Below are positions 43,634 to 52,823 of a stretch of DNA of 64,000 nucleotides, piece by piece. Both the position numbers and the translations under genes were made by a program. The stretch's first letter is position 1, and each line of letters starts with the position of its first letter. Origin of the DNA: Heyndrickxia ginsengihumi (GTDB taxonomy: Bacteria; Bacillota; Bacilli; Bacillales; Bacillaceae_C); assembly GCF_011008565.1 (NCBI RefSeq), contig NZ_JAAIWK010000005.1, forward strand, positions 1 to 64,000, written 5' to 3'. Below the pieces are notes generated by a model. It was not told where the DNA came from. It saw only the letters and a program-made list of their open reading frames with translations, and did not search any database.

Positions 43634-44638
43634 CTATTCCTTCATTTGTGGATTTAATAATCCGTATAAGATATCTACAACTAGATTAATTAATACATAG
43701 CCGATACTAATGACAATCGTGAATCCCATGATGGCTGGAAAATCTAAATAGGCAATAGAGTCGACAACAAATTTTCCCATTCCGGGCCAACCGAATACGG
43801 TCTCTGTTACGACGGCACCGCCCAACAATGAGCCAAAAGACGTGCCGATTACGGTAATGGTAGGAATTAAAGCGTTTCTTAAGGCATATGAGATGATTAA
43901 TAATCGTCCGTGAATTCCATTTGCAATTGCCGTTCGAATATATTCTTGCCTCATAACCTCCAACATACTTGCCCGGACTTGTCTTGTAATAATGGCAAGT
44001 TGCGCAAAGGACAATACGACTGCTGGCAGAAAAATATGCTTTAAGCTACTTTTTAGGGCAATAGAGTCACCAGTCAAAATACTATCTAAAATATAGAATC
44101 CAGTAATATGTGTTGGTGGATTGATTGTTTCATCAATACGGCCATTTGCAGGGAACCACCCTAACCATCCGTAAAAAATTAAGATGATTACTAAACCGCT
44201 CCAAAATACAGGGATTGACACACCACTAATAGAAAAGATACGGCTAAAATGGTCCCAAAAGGTATTCTTTTTCAATGCCGAAAGAACCCCTAATGGGATG
44301 CCGATAATAATTGCAATGAAAAAGGCTGCGATAGCTAATTCGAGTGTTGCTGGGAAATAGGTCATTAAATCATCTAGTACAGGTTGATGCGTTCTAATTG
44401 ATGTTCCGAGATCACCAGATAGTAAATTGCCAACATATTGGAAATATTGGATCCAGATCGGCTGATCTAGACCCAATTGTTGACGAATTGATTGAACTGT
44501 TTCTTTGCTAGCATGCTGCCCTGCCATCATGCTAGCGGGATCACCAGGTATTACATGAGACAAAATAAATGAAACTAATGTTACGCCAAAGACGACGAAT
44601 AAAAGAAACCCCATTCGCTTCAAGATCGTTTTTTGCAT
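43634..44638 (-). CDS. Peptide ABC transporter permease, OppB/DppB type
   Basis: This 334-residue membrane protein has six helices. The first helix and loop (FILSHVIPGDPASMMAGQHAS) and the EAA-type region REYIRTAIANGIHGRLLIISY are characteristic of DppB/OppB, and the block GGAVVTETVFGWPGMGKFVVDS is almost diagnostic. It starts at ATG 44638 after CTGGAGTGAC, 18 bp after the binding-protein gene. Confidence 0.9.
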   Translation of the reverse strand: MQKTILKRMGFLLFVVFGVTLVSFILSHVIPGDPASMMAGQHASKETVQSIRQQLGLDQPIWIQYFQYVGNLLSGDLGTSIRTHQPVLDDLMTYFPATLELAIAAFFIAIIIGIPLGVLSALKKNTFWDHFSRIFSISGVSIPVFWSGLVIILIFYGWLGWFPANGRIDETINPPTHITGFYILDSILTGDSIALKSSLKHIFLPAVVLSFAQLAIITRQVRASMLEVMRQEYIRTAIANGIHGRLLIISYALRNALIPTITVIGTSFGSLLGGAVVTETVFGWPGMGKFVVDSIAYLDFPAIMGFTIVISIGYVLINLVVDILYGLLNPQMKE

Positions 44639-44656
44639 GGTTCGTCACTCCAGTAA

Positions 44657-46246
44657 TTATTTTGACATCTCACTTAAATTGTAAATTCCGTCGAGCATTG
44701 GATTATATACGAAGCCTTTAACATTTTTGTTCATCGGTAAAGTAAAGTTTTTCTGATACAGTAAAATATAAGGCGCGTCTTTCATGACAATTCCTTGAAC
44801 TTGTTTGTAAAGTTGTTCTCGGGTTGTTTTATTGTTGTTGGTAGCAGCTTTTTGTAATAGCTGATCAACTTTACTGTTTTTATAGAACGCGCGATTTCCA
44901 GCTAAACCAAAGTTTTTAGAATCGTACCAATAGTTCATAATGCCATAAGGGTCACCGAAGTCAGGACTCCATACTCCTAAGGCTAAATCAAAGTCTCCCT
45001 TGTCAATCATGTCACGAGAAGTTGCATATGCGACACTTTTTAAATTAACTTTTACACCAATATCAGCCATATTTGATTGAATGGTTAATGCTTCTGTTTT
45101 CCACCATGACTTATTATCTGAATACAATAAATTGAGCGTTAAGTGTTTCACTCCTGCTTCTGCTAATAATGCTTTTGCCTTTTTCACGCTATGTTTGTAT
45201 GGTTTAGCCGTTTTATCATGACCCCAAATACCATCTGGAATAGGCCCATTTGTTTTTGTTGCATATCCTAATTGAACAGCATCAATAAGAGAATCGTAGT
45301 CAATCGCATCGTTTAAGGCTTGACGAACTTTTGCATTTTTAAGTGCGGGGTTTCCTTTACTTGTGTTGATATATACATAGTCGGTTGTTAGGCTAGGTTT
45401 CTGAATTAGTTGAACATTGTTAAGCTTCTTGACATCCTTCATTTGGTCAACAGGAATGCCTTCAGCGATGTCAATTTCTCCCTTTTGCAATTGCATACGT
45501 TGTACAGATGAGTCACTAACGATTTTAAACACAATATTTTTTAATGCTGGCTTCACTTTTGAATGAGGATTAAGTCCGAGTGTAATGGAGTCACCTTTTT
45601 TCCAATCTGTTAATTGGTAAGGACCGCTTCCCATCGTATGATTGGCAAGATAGTTCTGTCCTAAGTCTCCGTCTTTTTCATGTTCCATTATTTTTGGACT
45701 TACAATATTTCCGTAGTTTGTTGCGAGAGCTGAAAGGAATGGAGGGAAATTTTCCGAAAGCTTAAATGTAATCGTCGTAGGATTGTTTACAGAAATTTTT
45801 GATATCATGTTAAACACACCTGCAGGTCCACTGGCAATTTTTAATGTGCGTTCAAAACTGGTTTTAACAGCTGCAGCATCGACAGGTGTTCCATCTGCAA
45901 ATGTATGGCCCTTTTCCAATGTGAATGTCCATGTTTTTCCATCTTTACTAACAGTCCACTTTTTAGCAAGACCTGGTTTAATATTCGTCGTGGCTCCATC
46001 ATAATCGACAAGTCGTTCATATGTAGAATAAATAATTTTCCACGATGTATTATCCATTGTAACTGCCGGATCGATTGTTCCGACATCGGCAGGAATGGCG
46101 ACGACAAGTTCATTTTTACCTGTATTACTCGCGGCAGTCGTATTCGTTGTAGCTTTTTTTGATGGGGAATTTGCGTTTTCTTTACAAGCGGTCATTAAGA
46201 CCATCATACAAACGATCAGTAATATTAAGCTAATCTTTTTCAACAT
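44657..46246 (-). CDS. Peptide-binding lipoprotein, family 5 extracellular solute-binding protein
   Basis: This 529-residue surface lipoprotein has signal MLKKISLILLIVCMMVLMTA and lipobox Cys21 (LMTAC), so it is anchored to the outer face of the membrane. The family 5 signature lies near WTFTLEKGHTFADGTPVDA. The correct start is ATG 46246 after AAAGGGAGGAAAAC; it overlaps the last 17 bp of the dipeptidase gene. A longer upstream frame runs through that gene and lacks a ribosome site. Linkage to a D,D-dipeptidase suggests that D-Ala-D-Ala or related peptides are its ligands, as in the E. coli ddp operon. Confidence 0.9.
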   Translation of the reverse strand: MLKKISLILLIVCMMVLMTACKENANSPSKKATTNTTAASNTGKNELVVAIPADVGTIDPAVTMDNTSWKIIYSTYERLVDYDGATTNIKPGLAKKWTVSKDGKTWTFTLEKGHTFADGTPVDAAAVKTSFERTLKIASGPAGVFNMISKISVNNPTTITFKLSENFPPFLSALATNYGNIVSPKIMEHEKDGDLGQNYLANHTMGSGPYQLTDWKKGDSITLGLNPHSKVKPALKNIVFKIVSDSSVQRMQLQKGEIDIAEGIPVDQMKDVKKLNNVQLIQKPSLTTDYVYINTSKGNPALKNAKVRQALNDAIDYDSLIDAVQLGYATKTNGPIPDGIWGHDKTAKPYKHSVKKAKALLAEAGVKHLTLNLLYSDNKSWWKTEALTIQSNMADIGVKVNLKSVAYATSRDMIDKGDFDLALGVWSPDFGDPYGIMNYWYDSKNFGLAGNRAFYKNSKVDQLLQKAATNNNKTTREQLYKQVQGIVMKDAPYILLYQKNFTLPMNKNVKGFVYNPMLDGIYNLSEMSK

Positions 46247-46901
46247 GTTTTCCTCCCTTTTTAGCTGTGAGTTCGATTCCCATGTATTTTGGTAACGTAT
46301 TGTTTTCCTTGGCCCATAATGGATTTCCATAGTCGAAATGCCACCACTCATCGGGATTGGAACGGAATCCAACATCGATCATACTTTTTCTTAACAAGCG
46401 GCGGCGGTCACGAATATTCTTTTCTTCATCGGTTAATAGTTCTTTTTCATAAAAAAGAGAATGTGCTTTCTCCGTAAATTCATCAAAATCAGTTCCCATG
46501 TCTAACCACCCTTTTTCATTTGCAAGCGTTAGGTCAACTGCACCGCCGGTATAATGGGGAGCGGGATTATAAGGATCCATTGAAGGGGCAGCAACAAAAC
46601 GTGATAGTTGTTTTTTCGCTTCTTTCTTGTCATATCTCTGTAAAAAATATGTTTGGTGCATATCATAAAGGGCCTGCTGAGTTCGATAAGATCTCCATCC
46701 ATCTAGAATAACAAAATGGTATTCTTCCGGAATACTTTTCAATGCCGCTAATAATTTTTGAACCACACCTTCTCTCAAAAAACAGTCATTCTGTGCTCCA
46801 GGGATATGATGCCGAAAATAATATGGAAAAACTTTAATCCTTTCAGAAACGTGGGCAACAGATATTAATGCTTCTTCTTTATCATTAAAGATTTCCCCCA
46901 T
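46230..46901 (-). CDS. ddpX: VanX/DdpX-type D-alanyl-D-alanine dipeptidase
   Basis: This 223-residue cytoplasmic zinc dipeptidase of family M15D hydrolyses D-Ala-D-Ala. Zinc ligands are His116 and Asp123 (HYTGGAVDL) and His188 (EWWHFDYG), the general base is Glu185, and Arg70 (LDGWRSYRT) is the conserved transition-state arginine. ATG 46901 follows AAAAAGGAGTG. The open frame continues upstream through palindrome copy 5, but that extension is not a believable protein. It is first in the operon with a peptide ABC importer, the organisation of ddpXABCDF, so it feeds on imported cell-wall dipeptides. No vanH or vanA partner exists, so glycopeptide resistance is not implied. Confidence 0.9.
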   Translation of the reverse strand: MGEIFNDKEEALISVAHVSERIKVFPYYFRHHIPGAQNDCFLREGVVQKLLAALKSIPEEYHFVILDGWRSYRTQQALYDMHQTYFLQRYDKKEAKKQLSRFVAAPSMDPYNPAPHYTGGAVDLTLANEKGWLDMGTDFDEFTEKAHSLFYEKELLTDEEKNIRDRRRLLRKSMIDVGFRSNPDEWWHFDYGNPLWAKENNTLPKYMGIELTAKKGGKHVEKD

Positions 46902-46996
46902 GTATTCACTCCTTTTTCGGTAAAGTAAATTAATATTCATTATATTTATAATAAAAAGTATATTCGTCCAATTAAAAATGATGTTGCAAAAAAAAG

Positions 46997-47042
46997 GTGC
47001 CTGACCCCTTTTATGCTTTATTGCATAAAAGGGGTCAGGCAT
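46997..47042. repeat. Repeated palindrome, copy 5, in a divergent promoter region
   Basis: Left arm GTGCCTGACCCCTTTTATGC (46997-47016), loop TTTATT and right arm GCATAAAAGGGGTCAGGCAT (47023-47042). The inner stem has changed from GTGC/GCAC to ATGC/GCAT on both sides, keeping pairing, while the last outer base is mismatched. Unlike the other copies it lies upstream of two divergent genes. Confidence 0.9.
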
Positions 47043-47045
47043 TAT

Positions 47046-47060
47046 TGTTCATTTCGAACA
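47046..47060. promoter_or_regulatory. Possible operator before the frameshifted DeoR gene
   Basis: TGTTC-ATTTC-GAACA is a 5-bp-arm inverted repeat, and a related AAAGTGAACA follows at about 47084-47093, just before the gene. Short repeated boxes of this type fit DeoR autoregulation. Confidence 0.35.
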
Positions 47061-47105
47061 TATATTAGTAGTGTCAAATGTTTAAAGTGAACAAAGGTGA
47101 TGATA

Positions 47106-47877
47106 TTGCAACCACAAGAGCGAAGAGGCTTGATATTAGAGAAATTGAAACAGCACGGGAAAATTGATATCGATGATTTAGTTACACAATTGCATGTTTC
47201 GGGAATGACCATACGCAGGGATTTAGCTCTACTAGAGGAAGAGGAAAAGATCATTCGAACTCATGGAGGGGCTATTCTCAAAAAACAAATAATTGTTGAG
47301 ACCCCTTTCCGAGCAAAGGAAGGCAAGCATAGTGAGCAAAAAAAAAGAGATAGCTCAGGCTGCCATCGGTCTTTTACGAGATGATTCAACGATTATATTA
47401 GATTCTGGGACAACGACGTTAGAAATTGCAAAACTGTTAAGGAAGAAACAACATTTAACGATTATTACAAATGACATTAAAATTGCAGCTGAACTAGTAG
47501 ATAGTGAACTAAAAGTAATTGTAGCTGGGGGAGAACTGCAAAACACTGTAGGTGCATTATTTGGTCCCGCAACAGAGCAACTGTTGAAAAATGTTCATGT
47601 AGATTTCTGTTTCTTAGGGGCGCATGCTGTTCATTTAGATGCTGGGCTCACAGTGCCAACGTTTGCGAAGGCTTCTATTAAAAAGTTAATGATAGAAGCT
47701 GCTGAAACTACGTGGTTAGTAGCTGATTCAAGTAAATTTCATCAAATATCTTTAGCAAAAGTGTGCGACCTTTCAGAGATTGATGGAGTGATTACGGATC
47801 ATCAAATAACAAACGAATTGGAGAAGGAATTAAAAGAGCATTTAGAGATCATCAAGGTGGATGGGAGCGGAATTTGA
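47106..47877 (+). pseudogene. DeoR-family regulator with a +1 frameshift in an A9 run
   Basis: The first part (from TTG 47106 after AAAGGTGAT; GTG 47097 and ATG 47100 are alternatives) encodes a normal DeoR DNA-binding domain (ERRGLILEKLKQHGKIDIDD, then VSGMTIRRDLALLEEEE). After the sequence GAGC a run of nine A (47338-47346) shifts the frame. The rest of the protein (EIAQAAIGLLRDDSTIILDS and the sensor motif GTTTLEIAKLL) continues in another frame to 47877. Eight A would restore one protein of about 256 residues. It could be a real mutation, an error in the sequence, or polymerase slippage that still yields some full-length regulator. Its stop overlaps the start of the DUF1537 kinase gene, which it would be expected to regulate. 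Confidence 0.8.
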
Positions 47878-49178
47878 TGAAGATAGGGGTCATTTCTGAT
47901 GATTTGACAGGGGCAAATGGAACAGGGGTATTACTGAAAAAGAAAGGTTTTAATGTGGCGACGATGGTGTATTATGATCAGCCCCCTCTAGCTGGCGGCT
48001 ATAATGCTATTTGTGTAGATACAGACAGCAGATATGCCCAAAAAGATGTATCACAAATGAGGGTAAAAACAGTATTAGAGCATTTCATTCATTGGGGTGC
48101 AGACATTATTTGCAAACGGATTGACAGTACGGTTCGCGGCAATATTGGTGTGGAAATTGATACAGTATTGACACACTTGGGAGAAGAAACCATTGCGGTA
48201 CTGGTGCCATCCTTCCCTGAATCAGGACGAATAACAACAGGAGGCTACTTATTAGTTGAAGGTGTTCCTGTACAGACAACAGATGTCGCAAAAGATCCAG
48301 TTACTCCCCTTACAAGATCATACGTACCTGCTATTGTACAAAGACAGACTAAATATGCCGTTGCTCACATTGGTCTTGAAACAGTTTTGGAAGGGGTGAA
48401 GGTAACAGAGCAAGCAATTAAAGAACATATAAACAATGGAAAACGGATTATTGTTTTAGACGCCGTGACAGATGAAGAGATTGAACAGATTGCAAATGCG
48501 ATGACTTTGATGAAAGGCTATAGAATGATTCCCGTTGATCCTGGACCGTTGACGGCTGCATATGCTCAAGCTGTTATACGGCAATCTGCAGTAAAGAAAA
48601 AGATCATTGTCACTGTCGGCAGCGTGACGTCCATTACTGAAAAACAATTACAGTACCTTGTGAAAAAAATAAATGCAAGGCCCGTTATTGTCAATGCTGA
48701 AAAGCTCGCAAATATAACGAACATATGGGATCAGGAAGTGGAAAGGGCGGTAAAGGTTGCATTAAAAAAATTAGATCATCAGCACATTTTAGTGATTACA
48801 ACGAATTCTGCTGAAAATGACTTAAATCTTAAAGCATTGGCAAATAAGCAAAATGTTAGTCAGGATTTTTTAGCAAAACGAATAGCAGACGGCTTAGGTA
48901 AAATCACTCGTCTTGTTATATTGCAAAGTTCACATGATATCGGCGGCTGTTTTTCAAGTGGAGGTGATGTGACAGCCTCATTATGCTCTGTTGGTATGGC
49001 AGAAGGTATTAGATTAGAAGATGAAGTGTTACCACTTGTAGCATATGGGCAATTCATTGGGGGTTACTTCGCTGGAATTCCGCTTATTACAAAAGGAGGG
49101 ATGGTCGGAGATCGTCAGGCCATTTATAAATGCGTCAAATATTTATTAGATAAAAATACTCTCACTAGCGATCTATAA
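47877..49178 (+). CDS. DUF1537 four-carbon-acid sugar kinase, D-threonate/D-erythronate kinase type
   Basis: This 433-residue kinase of the OtnK/DtnK family has the N-terminal [11 protein letters not shown] motif, [11 protein letters not shown] near 80 and a glycine-rich C-terminal nucleotide domain with [10 protein letters not shown]. These enzymes phosphorylate the 4-hydroxyl of tetronates or 3-oxo-tetronates. The next gene is a PdxA2-type dehydrogenase, which favours a D-threonate or D-erythronate 4-kinase. ATG 47877 overlaps the TGA of the DeoR gene by one base and follows GGGAGCGG. A second family member lies at 63086; the two differ in N-terminal detail and gene context, so they probably serve different acids. 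Confidence 0.85.
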   Translation: MKIGVISDDLTGANGTGVLLKKKGFNVATMVYYDQPPLAGGYNAICVDTDSRYAQKDVSQMRVKTVLEHFIHWGADIICKRIDSTVRGNIGVEIDTVLTHLGEETIAVLVPSFPESGRITTGGYLLVEGVPVQTTDVAKDPVTPLTRSYVPAIVQRQTKYAVAHIGLETVLEGVKVTEQAIKEHINNGKRIIVLDAVTDEEIEQIANAMTLMKGYRMIPVDPGPLTAAYAQAVIRQSAVKKKIIVTVGSVTSITEKQLQYLVKKINARPVIVNAEKLANITNIWDQEVERAVKVALKKLDHQHILVITTNSAENDLNLKALANKQNVSQDFLAKRIADGLGKITRLVILQSSHDIGGCFSSGGDVTASLCSVGMAEGIRLEDEVLPLVAYGQFIGGYFAGIPLITKGGMVGDRQAIYKCVKYLLDKNTLTSDL

Positions 49179-49198
49179 AACATAAAGGAGGAAAACTT

Positions 49199-50203
49199 AT
49201 GAAAACGGATAGATCCATTATTGCAATTCCGATGGGAGATGCAGCAGGCATTGGACCGGAAATCACAATTAAAGCTTTGGAAAAAAAGGAGATTTACGAT
49301 GTCTGTAAACCAGTGGTGATTGGTGATGCTGCTGTGCTGAAAAAAGCGATCGCAGTTGTAGGAACTAATTTAAAAATTCATGAAATTCATTCTCCAGCTG
49401 AAGGCAAGTATGAATTAGGTTTTGTCGATGTTATTAATTTAAATAATATTGACGTGGATCAGCTTCAATATGGTCAAGTTTCTGCTCAATGTGGTCGAGG
49501 TGCCTATGAATATATTCAAAAAGCTGTTGAATTTGCAATGAATGGCGAAGTGAAGGCACTTGCAACGACTCCGATCAACAAAGAATCTTTAAAGGCAGCA
49601 GGAGTTCCTTATATTGGTCATACTGAAATGCTTGAGGCATTATCAGGAGCTCATGATCCATTAACAATGTTTGAAGTCAATGGGCTAAGGATTTTTTTCT
49701 TAACTCGTCATCTTTCTTTAAAAGATGCTATTGCCACGATGAAAAAAGAGCGCGTGCATGATTATCTCATACGTTGTGATCAAGCATTACAGAGATTGGG
49801 GGTTAGAAATAGAAGATTGGCTGTTGCCGGATTAAATCCCCATAGTGGAGAAGGCGGGTTATTTGGCTGGGAGGAGGTAGAAGAAATTAAACCAGGTATT
49901 GAAGCAGCTGTGAAGGATGGAATCAGTGCAGTAGGGCCTGTTCCAGCTGACTCTGTCTTTTTTCAGGCTTTAAATGGGAAATATGATGCAGTTTTATCTC
50001 TCTATCATGACCAAGGGCATATTGCGGCTAAAATGACAGATTTCCATCGAACAATCTCGATTACGAATGGGCTGCCATTCTTAAGGACATCAGTTGATCA
50101 CGGCACCGCTTTTGATATTGCAGGGAAAAATATTGCTGAAAGTACCAGTATGGAGGAATGCATTAAAGTGGCAGCTCAATATGCACCGAAGTTTCACTCA
50201 TAA
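49199..50203 (+). CDS. pdxA2: PdxA2-type 4-phospho-D-threonate/erythronate dehydrogenase
   Basis: This 334-residue NAD-dependent enzyme of the PdxA family oxidises C3 of the 4-phosphorylated tetronate; the product loses CO2 to give dihydroxyacetone phosphate. Zinc ligands fall in [22 protein letters not shown] and [11 protein letters not shown], and the N-terminus has the [12 protein letters not shown] phosphate-binding loop. The context next to a DUF1537 kinase is what separates PdxA2 from the vitamin B6 enzyme PdxA; Bacilli normally make B6 by the PdxS/T route and need no PdxA. Start ATG follows AAAGGAGGAAAACTT, 20 bp after the kinase gene. Confidence 0.87.
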   Translation: MKTDRSIIAIPMGDAAGIGPEITIKALEKKEIYDVCKPVVIGDAAVLKKAIAVVGTNLKIHEIHSPAEGKYELGFVDVINLNNIDVDQLQYGQVSAQCGRGAYEYIQKAVEFAMNGEVKALATTPINKESLKAAGVPYIGHTEMLEALSGAHDPLTMFEVNGLRIFFLTRHLSLKDAIATMKKERVHDYLIRCDQALQRLGVRNRRLAVAGLNPHSGEGGLFGWEEVEEIKPGIEAAVKDGISAVGPVPADSVFFQALNGKYDAVLSLYHDQGHIAAKMTDFHRTISITNGLPFLRTSVDHGTAFDIAGKNIAESTSMEECIKVAAQYAPKFHS

Positions 50204-50211
50204 GAATGGAG

Positions 50212-50261
50212 TTTAATAGGAAGGATGGCCCTTCCTATTAAACTGTTTGTAAACGCTATTA
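50212..50261 (+). promoter_or_regulatory. Perfect stem-loop and cre-like site before the GntP gene
   Basis: TTTAATAGGAAGG (50212-50224) pairs perfectly with CCTTCCTATTAAA (50230-50242) around a 5-base loop, with no T run after it. TGTAAACGCTATTA (50248-50261) resembles a cre site with one mismatch. Together they may limit or process the transcript between the dehydrogenase and permease genes. Confidence 0.5.
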
Positions 50262-50283
50262 TTTTACATCGTGAGGGGGTTCT

Positions 50284-51663
50284 ATGATGAATTCAGTTTC
50301 TGGAACACAAATGGTTATTGGGCTAGTAATAGCGGTTATTATATTAATTTTTCTAGTATTAAAAACAAAAATTCATGCATTTTTAGCCTTAATAATTGCT
50401 GCTTCTATTGCAGGAATTGTTGGGGGGATGGCTCCCGTAGACGTGGCGAATAAAATTTCAGCGGGATTTGGGAATACATTAGCGTCCGTTGGCATTATTG
50501 TTGGTTTAGGTGTAATGATGGGGAGAATATTGGAAGTATCAGGGGCAGCTGAAACTCTCGCTTATTCTCTTATAAAATCTGTTGGGAGGAAGAAAGAAGA
50601 ATGGGCGATGGCGATCGCAGGATTTATCATTTCTATCCCTATTTTTGTTGATTCTGCTTTTGTGATTTTAAATCCTTTAGTTAAATCACTTTCCAAAAAA
50701 ACAGGGAAATCCGTCGTTGCTATTGGAGTTGCTTTAGCATCGGGGCTTGTTATTACCCATTCGTTAGTACCGCCAACTCCGGGACCTTTAGGAGTAGCCG
50801 GTATTTTTAAGATTGATGTTGGTTCAATGATTGGCGCAGGTCTATTGTTCGGTATTCCGCTATTAATTGTTGGAGTATTGTATGCGAAATGGTTAGGAAA
50901 CCGCATTTATCAAATTCCAGACAGTTCTGAACAAGGAATTGCTCGACCAGCTGAGAATATTGCATATCCTGATTTACTAGAAGTTATTGATGATAGAAAA
51001 AAAGAGCTTCCCTCATTAATTACATCCATTTTACCGATTGCAGTTCCAATCATTCTAATCATTTTAAATACGACTCTTACAGCTCTGAAAGCGACAAAGG
51101 GCGTTTATAACATTCTTATATTTTTAGGTACTCCGGTGATTGCTGTCAGTATTGGCTTGATTGTTGCTATTTACTTTCTTGCTGGACATATGAAGCGATC
51201 AGAAACACTTGAGCGTATGGAAGAAGGAATCCAATCAGCAGGGATTATACTCCTCGTTACAGGTGCAGGTGGGGCGCTTGGTGAAGTATTGCGTGCAAGC
51301 GGGGCAGGTGACTTTATTGCAGGGAAAATTACGGACTTGTCACTTCCGGCTATTTTGCTTCCTTTTTTTATTGCGACGATCGTTCGTCTAGTACAGGGAA
51401 GTGGCACAGTCGCGATGATCACGGCAGCATCCATTTCAGCCCCGATTTTAATGCCGTTACATGTGAACATGGTTCTAGCTGCTCAAGCAGCAGCAATGGG
51501 CGCTCTCGTATTCTCATATTTCAATGATAGTTTATTTTGGGTAGTAAACCGAATGCTAGGAATAAAAGAAGTAAAAGAACAAATGATGGTTTGGTCCATT
51601 CCGACGACTTTATTATGGTTTACAGCTTTAATTTGCCTTCTGGTTGCTAACTTATTTATTTAA
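50284..51663 (+). CDS. GntP-family permease, likely tetronate or gluconate importer
   Basis: This 459-residue membrane protein has about 12-13 hydrophobic helices. GntP signatures include LVITHSLVPPTPGPLGVAGI, VRLVQGSGTVAMITAASIS and FSYFNDSLFWVVNRM. The family imports gluconate and related acids with protons; members next to DUF1537 kinases import tetronates. Adjacent ATG codons at 50284 and 50287 are possible starts, the second being better spaced from GAGGGGG. It lies between the PdxA2 gene and a 6-phosphogluconate-dehydrogenase-like gene, so either tetronate or gluconate is possible. Confidence 0.86.
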   Translation: MMNSVSGTQMVIGLVIAVIILIFLVLKTKIHAFLALIIAASIAGIVGGMAPVDVANKISAGFGNTLASVGIIVGLGVMMGRILEVSGAAETLAYSLIKSVGRKKEEWAMAIAGFIISIPIFVDSAFVILNPLVKSLSKKTGKSVVAIGVALASGLVITHSLVPPTPGPLGVAGIFKIDVGSMIGAGLLFGIPLLIVGVLYAKWLGNRIYQIPDSSEQGIARPAENIAYPDLLEVIDDRKKELPSLITSILPIAVPIILIILNTTLTALKATKGVYNILIFLGTPVIAVSIGLIVAIYFLAGHMKRSETLERMEEGIQSAGIILLVTGAGGALGEVLRASGAGDFIAGKITDLSLPAILLPFFIATIVRLVQGSGTVAMITAASISAPILMPLHVNMVLAAQAAAMGALVFSYFNDSLFWVVNRMLGIKEVKEQMMVWSIPTTLLWFTALICLLVANLFI

Positions 51664-51709
51664 TGGATATAATATAGATGTTATTATAATAAAGTTTAGG
51701 AGGATTATT

Positions 51710-52606
51710 TTGAAACTAGGATTAATCGGTTTAGGAAAGATGGGCTACAATTTGGCATTAAATATGAAAGATAAAGGCCATGAAGTAGTTGCCAATGATG
51801 TATCTAAAGAAGCGTTAGAAAGAATTGCAAAAGAAGGTATAGAAGTCGCTGAAACGTATGAAGACTTGGTTGCTAAACTCCCTTCTCCAAAAGTAATTTG
51901 GTTGATGGTTCCTGCAGGTGACATTACTGAAAAAGTGTTAAATAGTATTTCAGGATACCTTTCTGAGAAGGATATTATAATAGATGGCGGAAATTCTAAT
52001 TATAAAGAATCTATTCGCCGCGGAAAAGAATTAAAAGAAAAGGGCATTTATTTCTTAGATTGCGGTACGAGCGGTGGCATGGAAGGCGCACGTAACGGTG
52101 TTTGCACAATGATCGGCGGCGAGCAAGAAGCCTTTGCACATGTAGAACAGTTATTTAAGGATATTGCTGTTGAAAACGGTTATTTATATACTGGTAAACT
52201 TGGAAGCGGTCACTTTTTGAAAATGGTTCATAACGGCATAGAATACGGCATGATGCAAGCGATTGCGGAAGGCTTTGAAATCTTGGAAAAAAGTGATTTT
52301 GACTTTGACTATAAAGACGTATCTCGTCTTTGGAACAATGGTTCCGTTATTCGCTCTTGGTTAATGGAGCTTATGGAAGACGCCTTCTCAAAAGATGAGA
52401 AGCTTGATAATATTTTAGGCGTTATGCACTCATCTGGGGAAGGTAAATGGACTGTTGAAACAGCCCTTGATTTGCAAGCGGTCGCACCAGTGATCACCCT
52501 TTCTCAAATTATGAGATATCGTTCTTTAGAAAACGATACATTCTCTGGTAAAGTTGTCGCAGCACTACGCAATGAATTTGGTGGACACAGCGTCGTAGAG
52601 AAATAA
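51710..52606 (+). CDS. gntZ: 6-phosphogluconate dehydrogenase, short GntZ/YqeC type
   Basis: This 298-residue NAD-dependent decarboxylating dehydrogenase has the Rossmann motif GLIGLGKMGYNLA at the N-terminus, the substrate motif CGTSGGMEGARNG near 124 and the catalytic lysine in HFLKMVHNGIEYGMMQ near 170. It starts at TTG 51710 after TAGGAGGA; a longer frame reaches back into the GntP gene and lacks a ribosome site. The family converts 6-phosphogluconate to ribulose 5-phosphate and CO2. No gluconate kinase is linked, so in this operon it may act on another phosphorylated 3-hydroxy sugar acid; this is unproven. A terminator follows. Confidence 0.87.
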   Translation: MKLGLIGLGKMGYNLALNMKDKGHEVVANDVSKEALERIAKEGIEVAETYEDLVAKLPSPKVIWLMVPAGDITEKVLNSISGYLSEKDIIIDGGNSNYKESIRRGKELKEKGIYFLDCGTSGGMEGARNGVCTMIGGEQEAFAHVEQLFKDIAVENGYLYTGKLGSGHFLKMVHNGIEYGMMQAIAEGFEILEKSDFDFDYKDVSRLWNNGSVIRSWLMELMEDAFSKDEKLDNILGVMHSSGEGKWTVETALDLQAVAPVITLSQIMRYRSLENDTFSGKVVAALRNEFGGHSVVEK

Positions 52607-52617
52607 AATGTGTAAAA

Positions 52618-52647
52618 AGCACTTATCCTTGGATAAGTGCTTTTTTA
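52618..52647 (+). terminator. Terminator after gntZ
   Basis: AGCACTTATCC-TT-GGATAAGTGCT is a perfect hairpin (52618-52641) followed by TTTTTATT. Palindrome copy 6 begins only a few bases later, so the operon has two hairpins in tandem. Confidence 0.9.
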
Positions 52648-52650
52648 TTG

Positions 52651-52696
52651 GTGCCTGACCCCTTTTGTGCGTTGAAGCACAAAAGGGGTCAGGCAC
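52651..52696. repeat. Repeated palindrome, copy 6
   Basis: Perfect arms 52651-52670 and 52677-52696 with a different loop, GTTGAA. It follows a complete terminator, so here it is not needed for termination, which argues that it spreads as an element in its own right. Confidence 0.92.
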
Positions 52697-52753
52697 ATTT
52701 TTTGCACAAATCTATGTTGCTTTTTTGTTCTAAACAATCACGATAGATCAATA

Positions 52754-52797
52754 TATAATAAATGGTGTAAAGGATTTCATGAACACAACATGTTGTG
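52754..52797 (+). promoter_or_regulatory. Promoter -10 and 14-bp palindromic operator before the ascorbate-type PTS
   Basis: TATAAT at 52754-52759 is followed 24 bp later by CACAACATGTTGTG (52784-52797), a perfect palindrome. It is 27 bp before the regulator's start codon and is a candidate binding site for that regulator or another repressor. Confidence 0.55.
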
Positions 52798-52823
52798 CAG
52801 TTTATTAAACTGAAGGGATCTCT

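Noticed and set aside
46230-46901. Vancomycin resistance gene vanX
   Set aside because: No vanH, vanA or vanRS neighbours; the linked peptide importer indicates nutrient use of dipeptides.
46902-47042. N-terminal extension of the VanX-like protein reading through palindrome copy 5
   Set aside because: The extension is translated palindrome and AT-rich leader; a strong ribosome site and ATG at 46901 match the family N-terminus.
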